Both the position numbers and the translations under genes were made by a program. Under the pieces are notes generated by a model. It was not told the DNA's origin and did no database searches. It saw nothing but the letters and a program-made list of their open reading frames with translations. Below, piece after piece: positions 9,429-22,650 of a DNA stretch of 64,000 nucleotides (its first letter is position 1; each line of letters starts with the position of its first letter). Source of the DNA: Ctenosaura bakeri (lineage: Eukaryota > Chordata > Lepidosauria > Squamata > Iguanidae); contig CAOLHI010001281.1 of assembly GCA_948474755.1 (NCBI GenBank), forward strand, positions 248,001-312,000, read 5' to 3'.

Positions 9429-10224
9429 ATGCTTTTCATCAGAGTCAAGTAAGGCTGTGAAGGTGCTGAACTAGTGCCTGTATGCTTTAATGGTCTGGGT
9501 GAGAACCAATAAAGAGAACTGAACCTAACAAGGCAGAGCCTCTAAAGAAAGGTGGTTCCTAGGTCTGGGAATTGGGAAAGCAGCCAACCCTGCATTTGGG
9601 TTGCATTTCCCTTGAAGGAGCAGGTCTGTAGCCTAGATCCATCTTTGTCATTGGTGGCACAGGTGGATTTCATGGCTACAAGCGATTAGGGCCAGCTTTG
9701 GCTAGCCTGCCAGCTGTGTTCTTTCCTAGATAGTGATCAAGTGGCTTCAGTACTTCATGCACTAATGGCTTGAAATTTCCCATTTAGACTGCTGCAGTGC
9801 ACTCTATGTAAAGCTGCATTTGAATAGAGAATATAGCTAGTTCATTATGTAGCAGATTGCTGACAGAAAACACCTTGTACAAACCACATTACAACTCTTA
9901 TGAAAGAATTATACTAGCTGTCAATGTATTTTGAGTCTGACTTCAAGGTATGTTAATGATTTTTAACCAGCCTAGACCTCAGCCCTTGAAAAAGTGGATC
10001 TCCTTATATGTGTACCTGCCTGAGCATGCAAATCTGCCCAGGAGATTCTCCTCTGTATTATACCAGTGGGAGCAATAGATCATGTGGAGAGGCCAGAGAG
10101 GATCTTTTGTGCTGTAGCACCCCAGTTGGAATGCTGACCTCTGACACTTGGTCATGTTGCACATTCTGATGATAGGCAATATAATGCCTGTGCTGTATTT
10201 GACATTCTTGATAGTTCACGTGTA
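9429..10224. other. Intron 1 stretch without recognised features
   Basis: It looks unique. I see no exon with both splice sites and a plausible peptide, and no repeat that I can name. Confidence 0.4.
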
Positions 10225-10443
10225 AATTGGTCATTGGTCATTAGATTCAAGTCAACTCTATGACACCATTTTCTTGGCAAGATTTACTCAAAGGAGATGT
10301 GCCATTGCTTCCTCTAAAGCTAAGAGAGTGTGACCTGCCCTCAGTCACCCAGTCTGTGGCTGAGTGAGGATTTGAACCCTGATCTCTTGATGAGGCTCTC
10401 ACAACCTAGTCCAGCACTCAAACTACTACACTACACTGGCTTG
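10225..10443 (-). mobile_element. tRNA-headed Sauria-type SINE
   Basis: Minus-strand copy: the tail complement is at 10225-10290, the CAGTCACCCAG motif at 10342-10352, box B complement GGATTTGAACCC at 10368-10379, and box A complement AAACTACTACACTAC near 10421-10435. Confidence 0.8.
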
Positions 10444-10799
10444 TGTATATAAACTTTAATTTGCCCATAATCCCGGTCAAAGATAATAGTTTTTTCAAGC
10501 TAACACAGACATCTTAATATACTCACAAACTGTATCTATGAAAAGTGTACTGTGAGAGGGCTTCTTGTTCCACCATCCTTCTGAAATAAGAAGTGGGGAC
10601 CAGTAAGTGCTTCCTTAATCTTTCTCAGCAATCCTATGGGCTAGGACCTTGTAGGTGAGGTTTAACAATAGCTGTAGCATGGGTGGTGTGCCATTCATGT
10701 TTCTTTCCTTGCAAGAGTGCTTGTTTGAGGACCATTTGCTAGTTCTCAGTGCAGCTACTAGAATCTGTGTGAAATGCTTATACCATTCTATGCATGTAA

Positions 10800-10955
10800 A
10801 TTACCCCAAGGCGAACCTATCGCAGAGTTTTCTGAGGCTGAGAGAATGTGATGCACCCATGGTCACCCAATGGGTTTCCATGATCAAGCAGGGAATCAAA
10901 CTCTAGTCTCCAGGGTGGTAGCCCAATGCTCAAATGATTACACTATGCAGGCTCA
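10800..10955 (-). mobile_element. tRNA-headed Sauria-type SINE, internally deleted
   Basis: Minus-strand copy beginning at CCCCAAGGCGAACCTATCGC. It lacks part of the middle (about 40 bases compared with other copies) but keeps TGGTCACCCAATGGG, the box B complement and the head to about 10950. Confidence 0.75.
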
Positions 10956-11724
10956 GTGCTTATACCATTACTGATGGTGAAATAACTGCACTGTATATGC
11001 AATCAGTTAATATTGATGTTTTGTCTCTGCTGGTAATGTTTCCTAAAGGTCATCTGTTACCCCCAGGCTGTGGATCAAGAGTGGCAAAACAAATATTTTT
11101 TGTCTTGGTGGAGTTATTATTTTCCTATTAGAATGACTGTGGTATTAAAGAAGAGGGAATGGCCCTCATGTATGTGTGTTTGTTTTTAAAAACACTAATG
11201 GTATGAAGCTGTGCCACTGGCTTTGTGCCACTGGCTCTGTGTGACTTACCTAGTAGGCAAGGCAGAGGCTAGTCTTAAAAGCTAAAGAAAAAATTGTTTG
11301 GGCGAAAAGTAGCATAGCTCTGACTAATTAACTCCACTCAACTACATTCCTAGTAAATCGATTATAATTAGCATGTCATGTTTGCAGTCCTTTCTCCAGG
11401 CAATGCTAACGTTCTTTACTGGTATCTTGAGAAATATTCAGATTAAGGGGCTTACCTATAGGGGATAATTGAGGAAAACAAAAGATCGGTATTTTTGTGA
11501 AAGTGTGTTTTTCCTTCCTGCCTTGATTTGAGAATCTGCCTCTTATTCCAGTTATCATTCACCTGCTAGAAATATCCAGTTTTTATATCAGGATCCTTCA
11601 TACAGATAACTTGTGTTTATATTTCAAACAGATGGCTGGTCTCCTTTTCAATAAAGACTGCTTCTAGGTTAGATAACATATATCTTGTTTTAGAAGCAGA
11701 TCTCTTCTAATAGTTGTTATACAC
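10956..11724. other. Intron 1 stretch without recognised features
   Basis: It contains a short local duplication, GTGCCACTGGCT repeated at about 11211-11235. No exon or known repeat is seen. Confidence 0.4.
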
Positions 11725-11908
11725 CAGCTCAGTGTTGTTAATTGCCATCAAGGTGACTTCAACTTATGGTAACCCCATGGATGAGAGACCTCTAACCACC
11801 CTGTCCAGGTCTTGTAGATGCAGGGTCGTGTCTTCTTTGATTGAGTCTACCTATCTGTAATGCAGTCTTCCTCTTTTCCTGCTGCTATCTACTTTCCAAG
11901 CGTTATTG
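11725..11908 (-). mobile_element. Bov-B LINE 3' end (left part of a split copy)
   Basis: It begins with the complement of the Bov-B 3' tail (GTTGTTAATTGCCATCAAGG) and continues into the ORF2 C-terminal region. It stops at CCAAGCGTTATTG (11896-11908). The next Bov-B bases resume at 12406 after an insertion, so the two parts form one copy. Confidence 0.75.
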
Positions 11909-12405
11909 TCTGAATGAATAAGAGGTAGGAACACAAGACATATTTCAGAATGGTGAACAAATTTCAGAATGCTGGATGTATTTCAGGATTACCTTCAAAA
12001 CACCATTTTAAAACAAGCTGTACCTGTGCCAAATTTCCAGGATGCTGTACAGTAAGCTTGACTGACGTACTCAGGCTGTTGGGGATCCCATTAAGGCACA
12101 GTCCAAGATCAAGTGCTGACAGATGTAAAGCAAACAACAACTCAAGTTTGCAGTGTTTTGCAGCACTGAGCAACTACCCAGATTTGTTTGGGTTACACAC
12201 CATTTTGTGTTTGCATATGTGTTTTTGGTGCCCCTTGAAGCCATTGGTTGTTCCTAAGACAAGGAGAAGGAACTGCTGGGTACGAAGAAAAGCAAAGTCA
12301 GCTGACTTCAGTAAAGGGATGAGTTTTTAGTATGGCTTGGCCCAGCTTTGTGTTTTGACTAGATCTGCAAACTACAACAACTTTTTGCTTTAAAACTCAT
12401 GCCCG
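11909..12405. mobile_element. Unidentified ~497-bp insertion in Bov-B with 13-bp duplication
   Basis: The direct repeat CCAAGC(G/A)TTATTG occurs at 11896-11908 and 12406-12418, exactly where a continuous Bov-B sequence (compare the intact version around 14250-14275) is broken. This fits a target-site duplication around an inserted element. The insert has no recognisable terminal inverted repeat, poly-A tail or box A/B. A 126-codon frame across it (11950-12330) looks like chance. Confidence 0.55.
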
Positions 12406-12830
12406 CCAAGCATTATTGATTTTCTAGTGAACCGTGTTTTTCATGATATGGCTGAAGCACAACAGCCTCAGTTTAGTCAGCTTGGCTTCCAGGGAGAGTT
12501 CAAGCTTGATTGCTCTACGACCCATTCATTTGGCTTTTTAGGGGTACAGGTTATCTATAGAACTCTTCTTCAGCACCATTCAAAGGAGCACCACATTTTC
12601 TTCCTATCGGTTTTCTTTATTATCCAGCTTTTACAACCATACACAGAAATTAGAAATATGATAGCATGGACAATCCTAACATTAGTGTGCAATGATATAT
12701 CTTTACACTTGAGGATCTTGTCTAGTTCTTTCATAGCTGCCCTTCCAAGTCCTGGTCATCTTCTGATTTCTTGATTCCAGTCTCCGTTTTGATTAATAAC
12801 CAAGCCAAGTTATGAAAAATCAGGATGGAA
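12406..12830 (-). mobile_element. Bov-B LINE fragment (right part of the split copy)
   Basis: Continues the minus-strand Bov-B copy. The complement encodes the usual C-terminal region (R-R-P-G-L-G-R-A-A-M-K-E-L-D, then C-K-D-I-S-L) with breaks. The same region is on the + strand at 2165-2411, which confirms the family by internal comparison. Confidence 0.8.
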
Positions 12831-14091
12831 ACCAGGATGGAAAAGGCTCTATATAGCAAGATCTCACTTAAGAATTATTAAGTTTGTGACCTTATTCTGT
12901 ACACATTTCCGTGGGAATAAGCCTGATTACTCAGAAGGAAGTCCTACCGTGTTCAGACATGCCTAGGACTAGGTTGTTCAGTCTTCAAGACAAAACAGTA
13001 AGTGGAAATTCTTTAAAAAGTCAAAAGTGATAGGGTTGATAAGAGGGCCCCTATTAATTTCTTTAGGAATGCAAAATACAAGAGCTTGGAAAAATTTCCT
13101 GATCATTAAAAACACTTTTAAAAAATTAAATGAACTGTCTTGTTAAAATCAGTTTAATTTTTTAGTTTAGTATAAAAGTATTTTAAAATATAATGACAAG
13201 AATAAAAGCTACAACACATACTAAGTGAGCAGAAGAGTCTTCAATGAGTAAATGACCAATTCCTTTTTAAACAAAAAAAATCTTTGCCTTCCAAAGAGGC
13301 TAGCTTCTTGTAGAAGATATTCCCATAGCTGAGAGCATCCACCAAGAAGGCCTTCTTACATATCCTTACCAGATAGGCCTGTAACAATGGTGGGGACCAA
13401 GAGGAAAACCTTCCTTGAGGACCTTCAGCTTCAGGTACATTCGTATAGGGAGATAAGATCTTACAAAGATCTAAACAAACAACATTAACATTTAAAATGC
13501 TTTGGAAAAGGTATTGCTTGGCTGGACCAGTCTAAATCAGATACAGGTCAAAATGCCACTTGTCATGTGATATTCTTCCTAGCAGATGTTCATGCTGTCA
13601 TCTGTTACATTTTTTTAAAAAAAAGTTGGATCTACTCATCCCTGTGTTGTAAGGAGTCAAAGCTTGTCAAAACCTGTCTTGAGAACTTGAAAGTTAAGAG
13701 GGAGTACTCATGTTTTCGTGTTTATCCTCTTATGGAAGAAATGGGAATGAGTGGGCGTATTTCAGCATTTTGGGCCTCCAGGTGTAATAGGGTTGGAATC
13801 GTGGCTTTCCTTTGTGTTTAAGGGGGGGAATGATGGAACTAGGAATAGTGGAATAGTATGCACCATATTTAGATCTTTTAAACGGCTTAGGGAAGGCTGC
13901 TTCGGTCCTTTGGGCTGGAATGTTTCTTGATCCATAGCTGCTTCTTATTACTGTGAGGACAATCTGCTGGGGGAAACTGAATTCAGAGGGCCTTTGGGTA
14001 ATATGCAACTTAATTGTTAGCCAGTGAGGTTCTTCCTTTGCTGTTGTGTATGTTTGGTTGTGCTGAATTGAAGATTACCTGAGTAGCGTTA
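12831..14091. other. Intron 1 stretch with a possible old LINE piece
   Basis: Around 13290-13470 the sequence (AAGAAGGCCTTCTTACA, ... TAGGGAGATAAGATC) resembles the 3' part of old L2/CR1-like LINEs, but weakly. The remainder shows nothing recognisable. Confidence 0.35.
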
Positions 14092-14478
14092 AGCACAATT
14101 GTTAACTGCTGTCAAGTTAACTTTGGCTTATAGTGACTCTATAAATGAGAGACCACCAAGTTGCCCTGTTACCAGCACTGATGAGTTCCTTGATAGAGTC
14201 TTTCCATCTGTAATGCAGTCTCCCTCTTTTCCTGCTTCTTTCTACTTTACAAGCATTATTTTCTTTTCTAGTGAGTTATGTCTTCTCATGATGTGTCTAA
14301 AGTACAACTTCAGTTTAGTCATCTAGGCTTATAGAGAGAATTCAGGTTGATTTGCTCTAGGATCCATTTATTTGTCTTTTTAGCAGTATGGTATCTGTAG
14401 AATTCTTTCCTAGTAGCATATTTCAAATGAGTTTATTCTTTTCTTACAGCTTTCACAGCCATACATATATCTCTCCTC
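14092..14478 (-). mobile_element. Bov-B LINE 3' fragment
   Basis: Minus-strand copy starting with the complement of the 3' tail (TTGTTAACTGCTGTCAAG), followed by the same C-terminal coding region as 12406-12830. It shows the uninterrupted form of the site that is split at 11908/12406. Confidence 0.8.
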
Positions 14479-17400
14479 ACTATTAATGCCAATCCATTTA
14501 TTCTTAAATTTTCATTTCTTGAGTAAAACACTATATAATTATCTGATTAAAAATGTCCCATTCCTGCCCACTTTAGCTCACTCACCCCAAGTATTGCAAT
14601 GTTTATATGTTCCATTTCTTGTTCTACTATGTCTAACTTCCCTGGATCATGCTTCCCACTTTCTCTGTAACATACGTTGTGCAGCCTCAAACTTTCCTTT
14701 CATCTCCAAGCACATCAGCAGCTGAACATCTTTTTGGCTTGAGTCCAGTTGCATCATTAGCCACAGAGCTACTCATACTTGTTCTGTGCTCTTCCCCAGT
14801 GGTTTGTTAAATACCTTCCAACCTGGGAATCTCATTTTCTGGCTCTATCTCTTGTTTCATTTTGGAATCTATCATCATAGGGTTTTCAAGGCAAGAAGAC
14901 TTCAGGAGTTGTTTACCATTGCCTTCTTCTGGACATTGCTAACAAGTGGTGCCACTTGTTGTCTCTGAGAGGTCCTCCCACCAGTGCTACTCCGTGCTAC
15001 TGTTATTGCCAGGTAGCTGTTTGGCACACTTAATCTGGTTCCTCAGCGAAAGCCTGTCTGGTCTGGGAGAGACCCTGCTTGCAGCACTATACTGCCACCA
15101 GCATAGCTCCCAGGTGTGCACTATCCCACCACCACAGAATGGTAGTGCCATGGTGGGTTCAGCTGAACTAGAGTTCTGGGGGTTTTTTTAAGAGAACATT
15201 TCATGGTTTGTTATTAGGCACAGTGCAAACCTTTAAGTGTTCTTTGAGTTCAGCCAAACCAGTGCAGAAAAAACTTGCAGCACAAGGTTACTCTTAATCC
15301 ATATTCCTCCTCCTGTTTTGATCAAGTTTTGTATTATGTATTTGCTTCCTATGATTATGAAAACTGGTTATCTCATCTTTGGCTTGCCACTGTAGCTTGG
15401 TGACTTTGAAAAAACTGCTGACCATTTTTGGCATGTCTAATAACAAGTAGTCCAATACTAGATCTTATCTTTTCTTGTTTTGTCATGTTACTGTGTGGGA
15501 CCAGTTACAAGAACAACACCTTGAAAATCTGGAATGCCTAGTTCTCTAGTGGTGGTAGCTGGCATTATCTTCCATTTGTTGAACCTAAACCACTATGCAT
15601 ACATAACTTTTTCCAGACTCTGGCTGTTATCTGTTCTGGCTTACTACTTACAGTGGGTATGTTGCTTTGGGTATTCTCGGAGTTGTTCAAGAAAGTAATT
15701 TTTCCAGTTTTCTGTTTCCGACTCACAAAGAGCTAAATATGTATGATTGCTTGTTACTTCAGCTCCCAAACTTGTTATAGTGACTGGCAGTTTCATGTAT
15801 TTTATACCGCACCATTCTGCTAGAATGCACATAGAACTGCCATCCCCTGCAGTTCAGTATAGTCAGTGTCAACATGCTTCATAATAAGCTGATCTACCAG
15901 CAAAACCTTTTGTTGTATCCTCTGGATTTTTAAGGATTTGTTCTTCTATTTTAGCATTAAAACCTGTATTATGAAACTTGATAAAGTCCACACTAGGAGT
16001 CATCCTCCTGTCCCAATACATGTTACATCCAGATAATGTACCTGTAGCCAAGGGTTGGGCAACTGTGGTGGGCATGCAGGCCATGCACCCATAGTGGGCT
16101 GTCACGCCTGAAAATCAGATAAAAGTCTGACCCAGAAATGAATTCTCTTCTGGGTTTCTGGTATTTCCAGGATTTTTTTAAAATTGTTTTGGGAACCTGG
16201 GATGTTAGAAGTCTGGAGAACTGATCAAGCATTTTTTGACCCCTGTTTGAAGGTACCCTCTTGATTTTGAAGGGAAGGGGACTGAATATAAGCTTGGGAA
16301 GCTGCAACCCTCCACCCTGCTGTTCTTTCCTCATTGCTGCTGTAGCTTAATGACTTTTGTTTGAAAAAGAAGAGCCACTTCTATAAGGACTGACCAGAAA
16401 TAGAGGGTTTTTTAAATCTTGTTTTATTCCCACCATTTTCCGGCTTCAGATTGCAATCTTTGGTGGCCACCATTGAAGTTTAAGATGTGCAGAAGTTCGT
16501 CTAAAGCTCTGCAAGAGGGAGAAAAACAGGAGGTTGTTGGGGGTGGATAAAGCAGTGAATGCAGCAGTGGTGATGATCTCTCTAGTCAACTGTATCTCCT
16601 CTATAAGCTGTTGTTTCTCTTCAAAAAGAGCCATTGGTCTACAACGATACAGGCATCCCCAACTTTTTGATGATTCATTTTTCAGCGACCCATTCTTTTG
16701 ACTATTGTAAATGATAGAAATATACCATTCCTTTGACACAGGAACTGCTCTTTCATCAGTTGGTCTCCTCTTGCCTTCTTCCTGTAGGGAAGAGCCTCTG
16801 TAATTCCCTCATGTTCCCTACAGGAATAAGGCAAGAAGAGAAGAACTGGTGGAGGACTAGGTTCCACTTTTCAACCAATTCCACTTTCTGATTTTGCTCT
16901 GGTCCCTAACCCATCAGATAAGTGGGGGATGCCTAAATGAATTTGCGTATGTTTCATTGGGCCTGATGGAAGGCCCACTATTTTGTGAACTTTGCAAACT
17001 GGCTTTCATTTCAACTCAAGTGTATGAAGCATGTAACTTGGCCCTGAGGCTTTTGAAATATTATGCATGGTAGGCATTGCCTGTTGATTTCGTCCGTTCA
17101 GAAATGCTGATCTAATAAACCTGTTCATCCATATTTTGCAGGACCATCTCAAACAACAGTCACCTGTAGCATACTAATACACATATACAGTTCCTACAAA
17201 ATTGCTGTATTTCTGTGGTGAATTGTTATAGACCTTGAAGCATGGGGAGGAGTTAGTGTTGTACAGTGTTCAATTTGCTGGGTATAAGTTGGGTCAGTTA
17301 AGAAGACTGAGAAGCTAGGCAAGTGGTTGAAATAGTTCTTGGAGAATCTAACCTAGGAATGGGGAACATGTGGCTCTCCAACATTTGTTGGACTGCTGCT

Positions 17401-18346
17401 CCCATTATCCCTCCCACTGACCATACTGATTATGGCGGAAGAGATCTCAAGACCTAGAGGACTGCATATTTTCAGTCCTTATCTCAGCAGAGATTTGGGT
17501 AAATCTTGTCTCTGCATGCCTTCTTGGTCATTGCATTTTTCTGTAAAACTTTTTAAAATTATAGTTTAGAACTATTGTTTTGAAGCAGGAGTTCATAAGT
17601 TTTACTTTAGGATTGAGCAAGGAAGGTTTCTCTTGAAAAATCAAATTCCTTTCCAAATGTCTTCACAAGAAATAATTGTTAGGTGTACTTAAATGGCTAA
17701 CTTCTATCAAGTAGAACAGCTTTGTGACAGGATAACCTTTAATCATGTTTAGGTGTAATGGAATATTGTCACATTCCCGCCTGTTTTACTCATGTTATTT
17801 ATTTTTTAAATTAACAAGTTGTTTACTATATTGGGAAGATGGCTGATAGCCTGAAAAGTGAAGGAGATAATGTCTGAAGTGAGCCAGGTTACCAGCATGT
17901 AAGGCATGACAACTCTCAAGCCTTTAAACGATCTTATTTCCTTACATTGAGGAGAGCATGCAGTCCAAAATGTGCCTGTCTAGCTCCCCATTGATTTTTA
18001 AAGGGACTACATTTTAGCCATGGGATCTTACATGAGGCCAAAATGGAACTAGCAAATCAATTCAGGTTCTGTTTCATATTTGCTTTTTTTTATGTGTACT
18101 TTATTAAAACTTTAACTTAACCTAACAACAAAACTAATCAAAAAAGAAACCTCATATTACAACATCCTTTAAATTTGCAATAACAAACACATGAAAGAAA
18201 CATGTATAACACTACACAGTTTTAAAAACCCCTAAGAAACATTAAAGATGTTTGAAAAGATAGTTTCCAGCTTTCCCAAGGCAGACTGTATGTCACCTGT
18301 AAAAAAACCTTTCCAATTACAAATGTCAGTCTAATACTTCCACGTC
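14479..18346. other. Intron 1 stretch, largely unique
   Basis: No supported exon. A worn hAT-like end (GGAATGGGGAACATGTGGCT, 17354-17373, followed by GGACTGCTGCTCCCATTATC) is present. An 18-bp perfect palindrome ACAAGTGGTGCCACTTGT lies at 14941-14958. The 103- and 97-codon minus frames at 16.0-16.7 kb resemble no known protein. Confidence 0.4.
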
Positions 18347-18348
18347 TA

Positions 18349-18909
18349 CCGTATTTGCCGGCGTATAAGACGCACCCCATTTTAAAGTGTTTTTTTCCTA
18401 GGGGAAAAAAACTAGTTTTAAAAAAAATAGCATAACTTCTCCTGTCTCCCATCCCCTCTGTTTTGCAGAGGAAAGGAAAGGAGCGAGCTCCAAAGGCAGG
18501 GAAACAAGTTCCTAGGATCTTTCTTTCCCCTCCAGTTTGAAGGGACAGTAAGGAGCATCAGAGCTGGGAAAAGAAAGTTCCTAGAATCTTTCCTTCCGCT
18601 CTAGTTTGCAGGGGAAGGGAAAGGAAGACACTCTGGAGGGGAAGAAGAAAGCTGCACAAACTTTCTTTTCCCCCCTCTGGAGCTATCTCTTTTCTCTTCC
18701 CATTCAAAAGGGAAGGTAAAGTGGGGGTGGGGGAAGCCACAAGAGTTCCTTTCCCCCTCAGGAGCTTCCCCTTGCTTTCTAGTGTATTTTGCCTCTGTGC
18801 TGAGAACTTGCATGGTGGCAAAATGCTTAGGAAAAAGAGACCCACCAGTGTGTATTTTTAAAAGTTATTTTTCAGGGAAAAAGTGTGTCTTATATGCTGG
18901 CAAATACAG
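18349..18909. mobile_element. Tc1/mariner-like MITE with TA duplication
   Basis: The left end reads CCGTATTTGCCGGCGTATAA followed by GACGCAC. The right end is its near complement (GTGTGTCTTATATGCTGGCA then AATACAG). Both are flanked by TA (18347-18348 and 18910-18911). The interior holds two related purine-rich blocks (AAGTTCCTAGGATCTTTC near 18507 and AAGTTCCTAGAATCTTTC near 18575) that suggest internal duplication. There is no transposase frame, so it is non-autonomous. Confidence 0.75.
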
Positions 18910-18911
18910 TA

Positions 18912-21900
18912 ATCTTTTGCTGATTTGTTTCACATTTGTATGTGTTGTGTTTCTCTCATTCATTCCATCTCATTGTTGCATTCATTTGTTGATTTCCTTT
19001 TCTTTTTTTTTAAACCAAAAGTTCGGATAGTATTTTGATAACTTCACAAAAGAAGAACTGCTTTGGAACACACAGTGCAAAATCCGATAGTTAGCCAGAG
19101 TCCTTTTCTAGGTACTAGCCTGTCAAGTACCATCAGTTCATTTCAGGATTTGCAAAGATCAAACTCCTTGAGTATCCTTACTGGCTCTGTCCTTGAATTA
19201 TTCTGTGAACTAGTTAATGCAATATAGGATGTTCATTGCTGTGGTAAAAGTCTCCCATGTAATAATGTCTCGATTGTTGTGGTTTAAACTGCGAATATTT
19301 TTGGCACTCTGGTAGTTTGAATTTTTGCTTCATGCTGTAGCACTTCTATTCTGTGAACAATTGCTAGCGTGGAGCAACATGATCAGCTTGTGGTTTGTCT
19401 TGCTTGATAATACTTTAGTGTGAATATATTAATAAAGCCTGATAATTTAAATCCTAACATTTGCAACGGTGGCCCTGCTGAAGGTATGGGGTTTTATTTG
19501 TCTCCCTTGATTCCCAGCTTATCTTTCTCTGCAGACCAAAGAAGTATGCTGTCTTGAACTTTAACAACCTAAATTACTACTTACGGGTGGGAGCAGGTTG
19601 CACATGTGTGTGTATACACAAGTAAACCTTAAGCCAGTAGTCTTTAAAATTTGAAACATAGCTCTTTCCTGACACATTTAAAACTTGTATGGCATTGGGA
19701 CTGAAAGGATGGCACCAGTTTTTAAAAATATATTCTGTGTTAAATGTTTCTCTCCACAGATGTAGATATACTTTTTATTCTTCTGAGCTCTTGATGTTTC
19801 ATAATGATGTGCTGCTAGAAATATGAAACCTTTTGCTATTGGGACATGCTAGAACAAATTTTAGAATTGTTCCCAGATTGAGATCAGGCCATTAGTAACT
19901 GATTAAAAAAGAAAACGTAAAAAAAAAAGAAAAAAAAAGCTCCATAGCATTTGCAAGAGTCAATTGTTTTCTTATGGATACTTTCAAAACATAACAGATG
20001 GTATCCCAACAAAAAGAACAAACCATATTGTATTGTATCTTTATATTGTTGGTGCTGTTCTTAAATGAAGACAAAATGCCAGATTTCAGTCACTGATTTT
20101 AGTACTGGGTTACTTGTGTTTATGGACGGCTGTGGTTTTGACTAAACAGCAGCTGCGTGAGCAGGACTGAATGCTTAATTTGCAACTTTCTGTAGAAATT
20201 GAATTCATATCCAGTGTTGCTACATCAGTCTCAGACCAAGCTATATATTGTTTTGTCTAATGTGACATGCCCAGTGTTCATACAGGAATCACATCTGTGA
20301 TTGGGAATCTGGTACAAACAGATACCTAATAGTGGGTATTATTATTTTTTTCCTGATGGTGATTATTATTAAGAATAAAGGTAGTTCCTGGTCCCTCTTT
20401 ATAAAAAAACTACCTACAGGTATACACTGCAGCTACTTGTGCTCTGTAGCAACTTGTCCAGAGCTCTGAAAGTTTTACTAAGTGGACGATGCGTAGTCTG
20501 ATGCTTTATAATGACCGGAGAGGGTTAGTGTCAAGCAAAGCAAAGGGCAGAACATTATCTATAAGGCTATGTACATCTAAACATTTATATACCTCTGCAA
20601 AATAATGCTCTTTGTTGTTCTTGCTCAGTATCTAGCATTCACTTTGATGTGTAATTTTGGATTCTTGCCCTGTGTTCTTATAAGCCTCCCAAGGAAGGCT
20701 TAATGCATTCCTGGCCCAAACAGCTTCTGGCCTAAGGATTATGTTTATATACTTTTGCCTAACATCTTTCATTGAAGACTGGTGACTAGAAAGTTTTAAT
20801 AAAGATAATAAACTGGGCAGGGGGGGTGTTTAAACAAATTGAGAAATAGTCAGACAAAACATGTTTCTTGAGTGTTGAAAACCCTGATATGAGAACTCCT
20901 GGAGTGATAAGAATCTTTGCAGTTCAGGACATTTTCTGTGCAAAATTCATGCAGGTATATTTTGTTTAGGAAACAGCATTTTCTCTGCAATACAACTTAC
21001 AAATTTTGAACAGAATAAGTCACAAACTTTAAAAATTGTACAATTCTTGAAGACTTTCTTGCACTGAGAAGAAAATTACTAAAATGACTCTAACTCTTTA
21101 GAGAAGAAAATTAACAAATAATTACATTGCTACTTTAGACCAGTGGTAATGGGTGCCACAAGTGCAGCTAGAAAGAGATTGTGTGGCATTCCTAGTAATG
21201 AGCAAAAGGATTTATGAGCTTTCATGCCCTGTGTTTTACTACTGCTTTTACACTCAGCTCAGTAATCTGGAAGAAAAACAACACTAAAGTGTGTTGGTGT
21301 AACAACCAATCCCTGTCTTCCCTCACTCCTTTTTAAATCGAATTTCATTCATACTTGGCCCTTCACTTGTACCGCATTTTCTTTCATTGCTGTCAATTTG
21401 TATTCTGCAAATTGAGCCAGTCAGTAGATTTGGCTTAATTTCTCCTGATTTTACAGAAGATGTACATCTGTTTTAGCATGTTTAAGCTACACTTCAGCAC
21501 AAGTCATACATACATACTTTTTTTCTTTGACTTTGAGATGCCCTTAAGACTCTAAACAATGTCAGAAACACCTTTTTCTATGTCCTGTAGGGAATCTGAT
21601 CTCTTCTAATGAAAACAGTACTCTAATATGTTAATGTTTTAAAAGTAATGCTAGTATGAAGAGAACCATGACTTCTCCGTTAGCTCCATAAACCTCAGTA
21701 GAGTATCTCTCACTGTTGGTTTCCATAACTTCTCGGCAACTTAGCTTCTTAAGCTTTCAGGGCTTTCTTTGCAATTTTACAAAGAAGCAGGTGACAGTTC
21801 TGACCCCTTCCTGTACTCCTGAGGGACTTCAGTTTTTACCTCTTTTCATAATTTGAGGGGGAAGAACTATAGAGGAGAATTTGGGTGTTAGCATGATGCC

Positions 21901-22469
21901 AACTTCAGGTCCATTTTTTTTCTTGGCAGGATTCTGCTGGGAAAGGGTCTTAAATGTTGATTGATACTTATCAGTTCCCATTTCTCAGCCCTGTAAAGGT
22001 AACACCAAGGAGTCACTTTCCCAGAATACACCTCCTGCATGTTCCAATTTCCCCTTTTGATGTAGTCATTAAACGCAAGGTCCTTTATTATGATTTAGAA
22101 GTGTTGACCCTGGTTGTAGCTAAGGCAGTATTCTAACTGGGTTTCAGATAAAGATAATCATCCAAATAGTTAAAATTCCCAAGTTGCTCCATCTTCTGAC
22201 TTCCCAGAGACCATTTCTGGCACACGGAGTGAGTTCCAGAACTAAGTCATTTATTTTGGGCAAACCAGCTCAGAAATTATAAGATAGTCTGCCCAAAAGA
22301 AAAAGATAAATGGTAATTATATTAAATGTTTTTACTATACTAAATGAATGCTCTTAAACCATATTGCCATAGTAATATGTTTTATAACGTTTCTATGACT
22401 GTTACTAAAGAAATTTCTGAACCTCAATTTATTTTCTGCATTTTTATCTGGCCTTTCCTTATATGAGCT
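18912..22469. other. Intron 1 stretch without recognised elements
   Basis: AT-rich and mainly unique-looking. It contains A-runs near 19920-19937. I see no exon, RNA gene or nameable repeat in these 3.5 kb. Confidence 0.4.
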
Positions 22470-22650
22470 CAGGTCCCATCTCCTCCCCATTTCTTCTTCA
22501 CAACACCCTTGTGAGACAGATCAGGATCATACAGAGAGAAAGTGAATAGGCCAAGTTCATGCAGTGAATTTCATGGCTCACTTGAGAGCTGAAGCTAGGT
22601 CTCCCAATTTCCTCTCCATTGATCTAATCACTCCTGCTTACTGGATCTCT
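22470..22650 (-). mobile_element. Probable tRNA-headed SINE, another subtype
   Basis: The segment CACAACACCCTTGTGAGACAG, then AGGCCAAGTTCATGCAGTGA, ATTTCATGGCTCA and GGTCTCCCAATTTC is the minus-strand layout of a tRNA-derived reptile SINE different in its tail from the Sauria copies. Box B is decayed. Confidence 0.45.

Noticed and set aside
11950..12330. 126-codon + frame as a novel gene
   Set aside because: It lies wholly in the unidentified insert within Bov-B, without similarity or gene signals. Treated as chance until the insert is classified.
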